A stretch of DNA of 64,000 bases from Mycobacterium sp. 852002-10029_SCH5224772 (GTDB lineage Bacteria > Actinomycetota > Actinomycetes > Mycobacteriales > Mycobacteriaceae), in assembly GCF_001667315.1 (NCBI RefSeq), contig NZ_LZHT01000128.1, positions 1 to 64,000 of the forward strand, given 5' to 3'. Of this stretch, positions 56,842-64,000 are shown one piece after another. The position numbers were made by a program, and so were the translations under genes. Under the pieces are notes generated by a model. It did not search any database. It saw only the letters and a program-made list of their open reading frames with translations, and had not been told where the DNA came from. Every line of letters starts with the position of its first letter. Position 1 is the first letter of the stretch.

Positions 56842-59751
56842 GTGACCGATTCCCCGACCACTTCGCCAGGTAGCGGCTCTGGCGCCGCCCAGCCGGACTC
56901 CGACGCGCCGCCGCATCGTTACACCGCGGCGCTGGCGGGCCGGATCGAGGGCACGTGGCAGGACAATTGGGCGAAGCTGGGGACGTTCAACGTGCCCAAC
57001 CCGGTCGGATCGCTGGCCCCGGCGGGCGGGACCCCGGTCCCGGACGACAAGCTGTTCGTGCAGGACATGTTCCCCTACCCGTCGGGGGAGGGCCTGCACG
57101 TCGGCCACCCGCTGGGCTACATCGCGACGGACGTGTACGCGCGCTACTTTCGCATGAAGGGCCGTAACGTGTTGCACGCGTTGGGTTTTGATGCGTTCGG
57201 GCTGCCGGCCGAGCAATACGCGGTGCAGACCGGCACCCACCCGCGGATCCGGACCGAGGCCAACGTCGTGAACTTCCGGCGCCAGCTGGGCCGCCTGGGG
57301 CTGGGCCACGACAGCCGGCGCAGCTTTTCCACCACCGACGTCGAGTTCTACAAGTGGACGCAGTGGATCTTCCTGCAGATCTACAACGCCTGGTTCGACA
57401 CCGCCGCCGACAAGGCCCGCCCCATCGCCGAGTTGGTCGCCGAATTCGATTCCGGTGCGCGCCGCCTCGAGGACGGGCGGGACTGGGCCGCGCTGTCGGT
57501 GGGGGAGCGGGCCGACGTGATCGACGGCCACCGGCTGGTCTACCGGGCGGACTCGATGGTGAATTGGTGCCCCGGCCTGGGCACCGTGCTGGCGAACGAA
57601 GAGGTCACCGCCGACGGTCGCAGCGACCGAGGCAACTTCCCGGTGTTCCGGAAGCGGTTGCGGCAGTGGATGATGCGGATCACCGCCTATTCCGACCGGC
57701 TGCTCGACGACCTCGATGTGCTGGACTGGCCGGAGGCGGTCAAGACCATGCAGCGCAACTGGATCGGCCGCTCCACCGGCGCCAAGGCCCTGTTCTCGGC
57801 GACCAAATCGGACGGCGAGACGGTCGACATCGAGGTGTTCACCACCCGACCCGACACGCTGTTCGGCGCCACCTATCTGGTGCTCGCCCCCGAGCACGAC
57901 CTGGTCGATGAGCTGGTGACCGCCGCCTGGCCGGACGGGACCGACGCGCGCTGGACGTATCGCGCCGCGACGCCCGGCGAAGCGGTCGACGCCTACCGGC
58001 AGGCCATCGGTTCGAAATCGGACCTCGAGCGCCAGGAAAGCAAGGCGAAGACCGGCGTCTTTCTGGGCAGCTACGCCACCAATCCCACCAATGGGAAACC
58101 CGTGCCGATCTTTATCGCCGACTATGTGTTGGCCGGATACGGCACCGGGGCGATCATGGCGGTCCCCGGCCACGACCAGCGCGACTGGGACTTCGCCCAC
58201 GAGTTCGGGCTGCCGATCGTGGAAGTCATTGCCGGCGGCGATATTTCGGAAGCCGCCTACGCCGGCGACGGGGTGTTGGTCAACTCCGGCTACCTCGACG
58301 GACTGGACGTGGCGGCGGCCAAGGAAGCCATCACCGCCCGCTTGGAGTCCGAGGGCCGGGGCCGGGCCCGCATCGAATTCAAATTGCGGGACTGGCTTTT
58401 CGCCCGCCAGCGTTACTGGGGCGAACCGTTCCCGATCGTTTACGACAGCGACGGACGTGCGCATGCACTCGACGAGGCCGCACTTCCGGTCGAGCTGCCC
58501 GACGTACCGGATTACTCGCCCGTCCTGTTCGACCCCGACGACGCCGGCAGCGAACCCTCGCCGCCGTTGGCCAAGGCGACCGAGTGGGTGCATGTCGAGC
58601 TGGATCTCGGCGACGGCCTGAAGCCCTACAGTCGCGACACCAACGTGATGCCGCAGTGGGCAGGCAGCTCCTGGTACGAACTGCGCTACACCGACCCGCA
58701 CAACTCGGATCGGTTCTGCGACAAAGAGAATGAGGCCTACTGGATGGGCCCGCGGCCTGCCGAGCATGGTCCGCAGGATCCCGGTGGTGTCGACTTGTAC
58801 GTCGGCGGCGCCGAGCACGCGGTGTTGCATCTGCTGTATGCGCGGTTTTGGCACAAGGTTCTCTACGACCTGGGCCACGTCAGTTCGCGGGAGCCGTACC
58901 GCCGGCTGGTCAACCAGGGGTACATCCAGGCTTTCGCGTACACCGACGCGCGGGGATCGTACGTACCGGCAGAAGAGGTGGTCGAACGGGACGGCGGTTT
59001 CGTCTACCCGGGGCCCGACGGAGACGTCGAAGTCTTCCAGGAGTTCGGCAAAATCGGTAAGAGCCTGAAGAATTCGATCTCGCCCGACGAGATCTGCGAC
59101 GACTACGGGGCCGACACCCTGCGTGTCTACGAGATGTCGATGGGCCCGCTGGAGGCCTCCCGGCCCTGGGCGACCAAAGACGTCGTGGGGGCACACCGCT
59201 TCCTGCAGCGCGTGTGGCGGCTCGTGGTCGACGAACAGACCGGCGAGACGCGGGTGCTCGACGGGCCTCCCCAGGAGCTGGCCACCGGGACACTGCGAGT
59301 GCTGCACCGCACCATTGCTGGGGTCGCGGAAGATTATGCCGCACTGCGCAATAACACCGCGGCGGCCAAGCTGATCGAATACACCAATCACCTCACCAAG
59401 GAGCACCGGGACGCGGTGCCCCGCGCGGCGGTTGAGCCGCTGGTGCTGATGTTGGCGCCCCTGGCCCCGCACATGGCCGAGGAGTTATGGCTACGACTCG
59501 GCCACACCACCGGACTGGCGCATGGGCCGTTCCCGGTGGCCGACCCCGCGTACCTCGTCGACGACACCGTGGAATATCCGGTGCAGGTGAACGGCAAAGT
59601 ACGTGGACGGGTGACGGTCGCGGCCGATGCCGACCAGGACACCCTGAAGGCTGCTGCGCTGGCCGACGAGAAGGTCCAGGCGTTCCTGGCGGGTGCCAAT
59701 CCGCGCAAGGTGATCGTGGTCCCCGGACGGCTCGTCAACCTGGTCGTTTAA
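56842..59751 (+). CDS. leuS: Leucyl-tRNA synthetase
   Basis: 969 residues from GTG, class Ia synthetase. HIGH motif as HVGH at 86-89 (YPSGEGLHVGHPLGY). The large CP1 editing domain (about 290-510) has TTRPDTLFGATYLV and GYGTGAIMAVPGHDQRDWDF. KMSKS appears as KIGKSLKNS near 735, followed by the anticodon-binding and C-terminal domains (VNGKVRGRVTV). It charges tRNA-Leu, including the tRNA-Leu in this window, and is the target of benzoxaboroles. The N-terminal 25 residues are Ser/Pro-rich and variable. Confidence 0.98.
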   Translation: MTDSPTTSPGSGSGAAQPDSDAPPHRYTAALAGRIEGTWQDNWAKLGTFNVPNPVGSLAPAGGTPVPDDKLFVQDMFPYPSGEGLHVGHPLGYIATDVYARYFRMKGRNVLHALGFDAFGLPAEQYAVQTGTHPRIRTEANVVNFRRQLGRLGLGHDSRRSFSTTDVEFYKWTQWIFLQIYNAWFDTAADKARPIAELVAEFDSGARRLEDGRDWAALSVGERADVIDGHRLVYRADSMVNWCPGLGTVLANEEVTADGRSDRGNFPVFRKRLRQWMMRITAYSDRLLDDLDVLDWPEAVKTMQRNWIGRSTGAKALFSATKSDGETVDIEVFTTRPDTLFGATYLVLAPEHDLVDELVTAAWPDGTDARWTYRAATPGEAVDAYRQAIGSKSDLERQESKAKTGVFLGSYATNPTNGKPVPIFIADYVLAGYGTGAIMAVPGHDQRDWDFAHEFGLPIVEVIAGGDISEAAYAGDGVLVNSGYLDGLDVAAAKEAITARLESEGRGRARIEFKLRDWLFARQRYWGEPFPIVYDSDGRAHALDEAALPVELPDVPDYSPVLFDPDDAGSEPSPPLAKATEWVHVELDLGDGLKPYSRDTNVMPQWAGSSWYELRYTDPHNSDRFCDKENEAYWMGPRPAEHGPQDPGGVDLYVGGAEHAVLHLLYARFWHKVLYDLGHVSSREPYRRLVNQGYIQAFAYTDARGSYVPAEEVVERDGGFVYPGPDGDVEVFQEFGKIGKSLKNSISPDEICDDYGADTLRVYEMSMGPLEASRPWATKDVVGAHRFLQRVWRLVVDEQTGETRVLDGPPQELATGTLRVLHRTIAGVAEDYAALRNNTAAAKLIEYTNHLTKEHRDAVPRAAVEPLVLMLAPLAPHMAEELWLRLGHTTGLAHGPFPVADPAYLVDDTVEYPVQVNGKVRGRVTVAADADQDTLKAAALADEKVQAFLAGANPRKVIVVPGRLVNLVV

Positions 59752-59757
59752 GACTGC

Positions 59758-60429
59758 CTACCGCCCGGCGGGCCGGAGCACCACCTCGTGGACATGCCCG
59801 TCGGGTGGGGTGGCCACCACATTGGCGACAGCGGCCGCAACGGTTTCCGGCTTCAAGAACTTGGCGGGGTCGTAGGACCCGCCTTCGAATTCGATGAGTT
59901 CACGCTGCATGTCGGTGTCGGTGCGGCCCGGATAGACCGTGGTGACACGCAGCTCCGGCTCGTCATTGCGCAGCGAGTCCGCGAAGGCGCGGATGGCGAA
60001 CTTGCTTGCCGAATAGGACGCCATACCGGGCGAGACGTTGCGCCCCGCGCCGGAGTTGATGAAGATGACCTGGCCGCGGGCTCGCCGTAGCGCCGGTAAC
60101 AGCGCCAGCGTAAGTTCCACCGGCCCAAAGACGTTGACGGCGAAGGTGGCACGCCACTCGTCGACGTGGGAGTCGGCGACGTTCCCGGGGATCGACAGCC
60201 CCGCGTTGTGCACCAGCACGTCGAGTTCGTCCACGATTTCGCAGGCCGACTCGATGTCGCCGCCGTCGGTCAGGTCCAGCGGAAACGTGGTGGCATCGAG
60301 CCGCTCGGCGACCGCGTCGAGCCGGTCGGAGGGGCGGCCGGCCAGCAGCAGGGTGTGCGTGGGGGCCAGCGCCGTGGCGATTGCCGTACCGATCCCGCGT
60401 CCGGCGCCGGTGATGAGTGCATTGGGCAT
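59758..60429 (-). CDS. Short-chain dehydrogenase/reductase
   Basis: 223 residues from MPNALITGAGRGIG; the frame extends 29 codons further but the Rossmann strand fixes this start. Cofactor motif TGAGRGIG, NNAG-like HNAGLS, catalytic Ser in FINSGAG and YSASK. AGRPSDR after strand 2 favours NADP. Substrate unknown. Convergent with leuS, 6 bp apart, and followed upstream by the MarR gene in the same direction. Confidence 0.9.
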   Translation of the reverse strand: MPNALITGAGRGIGTAIATALAPTHTLLLAGRPSDRLDAVAERLDATTFPLDLTDGGDIESACEIVDELDVLVHNAGLSIPGNVADSHVDEWRATFAVNVFGPVELTLALLPALRRARGQVIFINSGAGRNVSPGMASYSASKFAIRAFADSLRNDEPELRVTTVYPGRTDTDMQRELIEFEGGSYDPAKFLKPETVAAAVANVVATPPDGHVHEVVLRPAGR

Positions 60430-60487
60430 GAGCGGAAGTCTACCGAGCCCGGCGACGCAGGCGGAAAATGTTGAGCAGAAGCGGTTT

Positions 60488-60991
60488 TCAGGCTTCCTTG
60501 CGTGCGGGCGGCACACCGGCCGGGCCGGATGTGGGGTCGCCGGAGGCCAGCCGCTCCAGCGGTGCCAACGCTTTCATCAGGGTGTCGAGGTCATCGGTGG
60601 GAAGCTGGCTGAGCATCGCGGCCAGGGCCGCGCGCCGATTGGCCAGCGATTCACCGTGAACGGCTCGACCGCGCGGGGTGATGTCGACCAGGACCGCCCG
60701 CAGGTCGGATGGGTCGCGGGATCGCTTGACCAGCCCCACCTTCTCGAGCCGGCGGATCGCCACGGTTGTGGTGGGTGTCCGCACCCGTTCGTGCGCCGCC
60801 AGATCGGTCATCCGAATCGGGCCCTGATCGAGCAACGTGACCAAGATCGAGAGCTGCGCCAGAGTCAATTCGCCGGCCGCGGCCCCGCTGGGGTCCCCTC
60901 GCCGGAGCATCGCAAACAATTTGGACAGCGCGCGGTGCAAACCTTCGGCGAGCTCGGCAACATCGGCCGGGTTCGATTCGCTGTCTGCCAT
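60488..60991 (-). CDS. MarR-family transcriptional regulator (Rv0042c type)
   Basis: 167 residues from MADSESNPADVAELAEG. Winged helix: ELTLAQLSILVTLLDQGPI, MTDLAAHERVRTPTTTVAIR, and the wing SRDPSDLRAVLVDITPRG. On the minus strand TAGACT lies 8 bases before the ATG, with no SD, so the message is probably leaderless or nearly so. It may regulate the SDR located 58 bp downstream in the same direction. Confidence 0.88.
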   Translation of the reverse strand: MADSESNPADVAELAEGLHRALSKLFAMLRRGDPSGAAAGELTLAQLSILVTLLDQGPIRMTDLAAHERVRTPTTTVAIRRLEKVGLVKRSRDPSDLRAVLVDITPRGRAVHGESLANRRAALAAMLSQLPTDDLDTLMKALAPLERLASGDPTSGPAGVPPARKEA

Positions 60992-61056
60992 AAATCGGGA
61001 GTCTAACCCGTTATCAGGCGCGGACAAGGTAGCTATTGCCTATCGGGCAGTGGAGA

Positions 61057-61806
61057 TCAAAGCACTTGGGACAAAAACCGCTGCAGCCGTTCGGTCTCGG
61101 CGGCTTCGAATATTTGCTCGGGAGGGCCCGATTCCACCACCTTGCCGTGATCCATAAATACAACGGAGTCCGACGCCGACCGGGCGAAACCCATTTCGTG
61201 GGTCACGACAACCATTGTCATGCCATCGGCACCAAGATCGGCAATGAGTTCCAGGATTCCCTTGACCATTTCGGGATCCAGCGCCGAGGTCGCCTCGTCG
61301 AAAAACATCACCTGTGGCGACATCGCCAGCGCGCGGGCGATCGCCACCCGCTGTTGTTGGCCGCCCGACAGCATCCCGGGACGGGCACCGGCCTTGTGTT
61401 TCAGGCCAACTCGGTCCAGCTGCACCAGCGCCAGCTCGCGGGCGTCGTCGGCGGGCAGGCGCCGCAACTTTCGTGGTGCCAGCGCGACGTTGTCCAGCAC
61501 GGTGCGGTGCGGGAAGAGATTGAAGTGCTGGAACACCATGCCGATACGCTGACGGAGTTGGTCGGGATCGTCGCGTAACACCGATTTTCCGTCCAGCAGG
61601 ATGTCGCCGCTGTCCGGCTCATGCAGGCGGTTGAGCGTGCGCAGCAGTGTCGACTTGCCCGAGCCGGATGGCCCGATGACCGCGACGGTGCTGCCGGCGG
61701 GGGCCTCGATGTCGACGCCGCGCAGCACGGCTGTGCCGTCCAGGGTTTTGTGGATGCCGTTGCACGCCAATGAGACTGGCGATCGGACCGTGCTGCCGGC
61801 AGTCAC
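61057..61806 (-). CDS. Polar amino-acid ABC transporter ATPase (GlnQ-like)
   Basis: 249 residues from GTG, overlapping the permease gene stop by 4 bp. Walker A GPSGSGKST (K51), Q-loop MVFQHFNLFPH, signature LSGGQQQRVAIARA, Walker B VMFFDEATSALD and H-loop VVVTHEMGF, all intact. It powers uptake by the fused binding-protein/permease encoded just upstream. Closest in type to glutamine/polar amino-acid importers. The specificity cannot be read from the ATPase. Confidence 0.92.
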   Translation of the reverse strand: MTAGSTVRSPVSLACNGIHKTLDGTAVLRGVDIEAPAGSTVAVIGPSGSGKSTLLRTLNRLHEPDSGDILLDGKSVLRDDPDQLRQRIGMVFQHFNLFPHRTVLDNVALAPRKLRRLPADDARELALVQLDRVGLKHKAGARPGMLSGGQQQRVAIARALAMSPQVMFFDEATSALDPEMVKGILELIADLGADGMTMVVVTHEMGFARSASDSVVFMDHGKVVESGPPEQIFEAAETERLQRFLSQVL

Positions 61807-63620
61807 GTGATCTCCTGGCCGAACGTCGAGGTGAGCATGTCGGGCCGCTCTTCGGGATCGACCGTGGCGCGACCTCGGCGCAGCCGCGCGTCGATGTAAT
61901 TCACCAAATGCGTCAACGGCACGGTCAGTATCAGATAGAAGGCGCCGGCGGCGACGAGTGGCGACAGGTTGCCGGTCTGGGCGTTGAGGTCGCGGCCCAC
62001 CTGGAACAGCTCCCGCTGGTCGGCGACCAATCCCAGGAAGTACACCAGCGCAGAGGCTTTCAGCAGGGCGATGAATTGATTGACCAGTGCCGGCAGGACT
62101 CGTCGGACGCCCTGTGGCACCACCACTAACCGCATGGCCGCCGAATAGCTGAATCCCAGCGCACGGGACGCTTCCAGCTGGCCGGCATCAACGCTTTGAA
62201 TCCCCGATCGCAGAATTTCGCCGATGTAGGCGGCGGCCATCATCCCCAGCGCGGCAACCCCGATCGGATAGGGGTTGTTGTTCGTCAACCCGCCCACTAT
62301 CGGACCGACACCGAGCCCGATTATCAGGATGATCACCACTTCCGGAAGCCCCCGGAACACGTCGGTGTAGACCCGCGCCGGCCAGCGTAGCCAGCGCGAC
62401 TGCGATATCCCGCCGACGGCCAGCAGCATGCCCAGCGCCAACCCGATCACGCTCGCGCTGCTGGTCAGGATCAACGTATTGGGCAATCCGGTGCTGAAGA
62501 GCGCGGGAATGGCCTGCCGGTATATATCCCAGTCGAAGAACGAGTCACGCAACTGCGCGAGCGTCGATTTCGGCGCGGCCGGGCCCACGTCCTTGTGGTG
62601 TCGAGTCGCCGCGATGGCGGCGAAATCCGGCAGGGTCGGCGCCGGGGCGGCAAGGGATCCGGGTTTCCACCCGGGTGGCAGGGTGCGGGGTACCCACTGC
62701 GAGTACAGGTTTGACCAGGTGCCGTCGGCGATGACGGCGTCCAGCCCGGAATTCAGCGCATCGACCAATGGCTTGTTGTCCTTGGCCACCGCATACGCCA
62801 CGAATCCCTCGTTGCTGAAGGCGTGCGCCACGATGACCGCCGGATCGCCCCGCTGGATCGTGCTGGCGGCCTCCCCGGCCGGTGCCACCCACGCGTCGAT
62901 CTGCCGGGTCTTGAGGCTGGCGTACACGGTCGCGAAGTCGGGGTACTTCACCGGCTGCAAATGTAAGTTGTCGACGACGTAGGACTCCTCGACCGTGCCC
63001 TGCACCACGCCGATGCGCTGGCCGGCGGCCAGATCGCCGAAGTCTTTGATCGCCGAGCCGGGCGGCACCACCAGCGAGTAGTAGCCGAAGTCGTAGCCAT
63101 TGGTGAAGGCGACGGTTCGGCGGCGCTCCTCGGTGGCCTTGATCGACGATGAGCCGACGTCGAAGCGGTGCGTCGCCACCTGGGCGAGCAGCCCGGCGAA
63201 ATCCGTGCCGACGAACCGGACTTGGAGCCCGAGTTTACGGGCGATCGCCCGCAGCAACTGGTTGTCGAAACCGCTGTACTGGCCGGTGGGGGTGATGCAG
63301 ATGTGGGGCGGTGCGCCCGAGAGCGTGCCGACTGTCAGCACCCCCGGCGTGCCAAGTCCCAGGGTGTCGGTGTTCACCGAACTCAACGGCTCGACGCTGG
63401 GCGTGGTGTGCTCGTCGGGCTGGCCCAGGGCACGGCTATGCGCCAGATTCTCGGGCAACACGGCCGCGCTTTTCGGGCCGGCGGGCGCGCATTGGTTCCG
63501 GTCGGCGGCCGCGGGACCCGCCAACGTGATCGACGCCGACCCCCACACCACCAGCAATGTCGAGGCCAGAGCGAATAGCTTTGCAAGGCGCGTGGCGCGC
63601 CGGTGCACGGGCAAACTCAT
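61803..63620 (-). CDS. Amino-acid ABC transporter, fused substrate-binding protein and permease
   Basis: 605 residues from ATG MSLPVHRRATRLAK. Signal sequence about 1-39. The periplasmic-type binding domain (about 90-320, with GVLTVGTLSGAPPHICITPT, GFDNQLLRAIARKLGL and FGDLAAGQRIGVVQGTVEES) is followed by a linker and a His/Met-type permease (about 380-600) with the ATPase-contact loop EASRALGFSYSAAMRLVVVP. Fusion of binding protein and channel removes the need for a separate SBP. A two-gene operon with the GlnQ-like ATPase, overlapping by 4 bp (GTGA). Substrate probably a polar amino acid. Confidence 0.9.
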   Translation of the reverse strand: MSLPVHRRATRLAKLFALASTLLVVWGSASITLAGPAAADRNQCAPAGPKSAAVLPENLAHSRALGQPDEHTTPSVEPLSSVNTDTLGLGTPGVLTVGTLSGAPPHICITPTGQYSGFDNQLLRAIARKLGLQVRFVGTDFAGLLAQVATHRFDVGSSSIKATEERRRTVAFTNGYDFGYYSLVVPPGSAIKDFGDLAAGQRIGVVQGTVEESYVVDNLHLQPVKYPDFATVYASLKTRQIDAWVAPAGEAASTIQRGDPAVIVAHAFSNEGFVAYAVAKDNKPLVDALNSGLDAVIADGTWSNLYSQWVPRTLPPGWKPGSLAAPAPTLPDFAAIAATRHHKDVGPAAPKSTLAQLRDSFFDWDIYRQAIPALFSTGLPNTLILTSSASVIGLALGMLLAVGGISQSRWLRWPARVYTDVFRGLPEVVIILIIGLGVGPIVGGLTNNNPYPIGVAALGMMAAAYIGEILRSGIQSVDAGQLEASRALGFSYSAAMRLVVVPQGVRRVLPALVNQFIALLKASALVYFLGLVADQRELFQVGRDLNAQTGNLSPLVAAGAFYLILTVPLTHLVNYIDARLRRGRATVDPEERPDMLTSTFGQEIT

Positions 63621-63670
63621 CACTGCCACCGTATCGAGCGGTCGGCGGCACGACCCGGTCAGACTCTGTT

Positions 63671-64000
63671 CTACAGCGCCAACGATGCTTCGCTGTGGAG
63701 CGCGTCCCCGCCGGTAACCACCTGAAGGGGACCGGGGACCACGCGACCGCCGTCGTCGGACGCTGTGAAGACCCTGCGCCTGAACAGCTCGGCAAGCATG
63801 GTCTGGGCCATCAGATGGGAGCGATTGATGCACGCTGCCCGCGCGGCGTCGGGGTCGCGGCGGTGGATTGCGGAGGTTTCGTCCTCGTAGAACGGCAGCA
63901 TTTCCGCGCCCCCGCACTGATAGGTCGTCCAGAACAGGCGGGGGATGAGGTTCTGCGAGGCGCGGATCGTGGCGTGCAGCCGAGGCCCGGCGTACTCGTC
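63671..64000 (-). CDS. GntR-family regulator, C-terminal part (Rv0043c type, partial)
   Basis: 109 codons open to the window edge, encoding the end of an FCD (FadR C-terminal) ligand domain: LHATIRASQNLIPRLF, then FYEDETSAIHRRDPDAAR and INRSHLMAQTMLAELFRRRV. The helix-rich sequence with His in AIHRRD and SHL matches the metal-binding FCD pattern. The DNA-binding N-terminus lies outside. It follows the MarR gene order of Rv0042c-Rv0043c, but here an ABC transporter pair stands between. Confidence 0.85.
   Translation of the reverse strand, partial: DEYAGPRLHATIRASQNLIPRLFWTTYQCGGAEMLPFYEDETSAIHRRDPDAARAACINRSHLMAQTMLAELFRRRVFTASDDGGRVVPGPLQVVTGGDALHSEASLAL

Noticed and set aside
56827..59472. 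881-codon open frame antisense to leuS
   Set aside because: Shadow frame of leuS; low-complexity Arg/Val/Gly/His/Gln composition and no domain signature.

Overview
The window is about 64 kb of GC-rich chromosome around the replication origin of a Mycobacterium. Gene order trxB-trxC-cwlM ... parB-parA-rsmG-jag-yidC-yidD-rnpA-rpmH | dnaA-dnaN-recF-dciA-gyrB-gyrA matches the M. tuberculosis origin (Rv3913 to Rv0006). So do the tRNA-Ile/tRNA-Ala pair, the pknB-pknA-pbpA-rodA-pstP-fhaB-fhaA cluster, tRNA-Leu, and a Rv0022c-Rv0030 to leuS (Rv0041) block. The Rv0024-Rv0029-type operon and the whiB5/Rv0023 pair point to a slow-growing, M. tuberculosis-like species. I do not name the species.

Layout. 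1-2.6 kb: thioredoxin system, cwlM and an unknown gene. 2.9-8.3 kb (minus strand): chromosome partitioning (parAB with two perfect parS sites), 16S methyltransferase, membrane insertase YidC with its Jag and YidD partners, RNase P protein and L34. 8.3-18.8 kb (plus strand): dnaA, the dnaA-dnaN intergenic oriC, dnaN, recF, dciA, gyrB and gyrA. 18.9-25.8 kb: a DUF3566 membrane protein, two tRNAs, a TetR-P450 pair of the Rv1776c/CYP144 type that M. tuberculosis keeps elsewhere, then cwsA, ppiA, crgA, a DUF881 gene and trpG. 25.8-35.6 kb (minus strand): the Ser/Thr phosphorylation and cell-elongation operon, whose members overlap by 4 bp.

35.8-45 kb is the accessory part. After tRNA-Leu and a strong hairpin come a SnoaL-like and a DinB-like gene. 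Next is an acyl-carrier-protein/fatty-acyl-AMP-ligase pair that I recognise as mbtL-mbtM of mycobactin lipidation, with a 16/19 IdeR box in its promoter. Then come a modular secreted-toxin-like gene with two AT-richer presumptive immunity genes, a small acetyltransferase, a pirin and an acyl-CoA dehydrogenase.

45-52 kb: divergent whiB5 and an XRE regulator, the latter leading an overlapping operon for an NlpC/P60 peptidase, two DUF4226-type proteins, an EspC-like protein and further conserved proteins of unknown function. An 80-bp inverted-repeat element lies at its end, near where M. tuberculosis has the transposase remnant Rv0031. 52-64 kb: Rv0036c-Rv0041 equivalents ending in leuS, an SDR, a MarR regulator, an amino-acid ABC transporter with fused binding protein and permease, and the 3' part of a GntR regulator.

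Functionally the window couples replication initiation and segregation (DnaA, ParABS, gyrase) with polar growth and its phospho-signalling (PknA/B, PstP, FhaA/B, CwlM, CrgA, CwsA, RodA, PbpA). Accessory modules for iron acquisition, contact or secreted toxicity and P450 chemistry are inserted around the tRNA genes.
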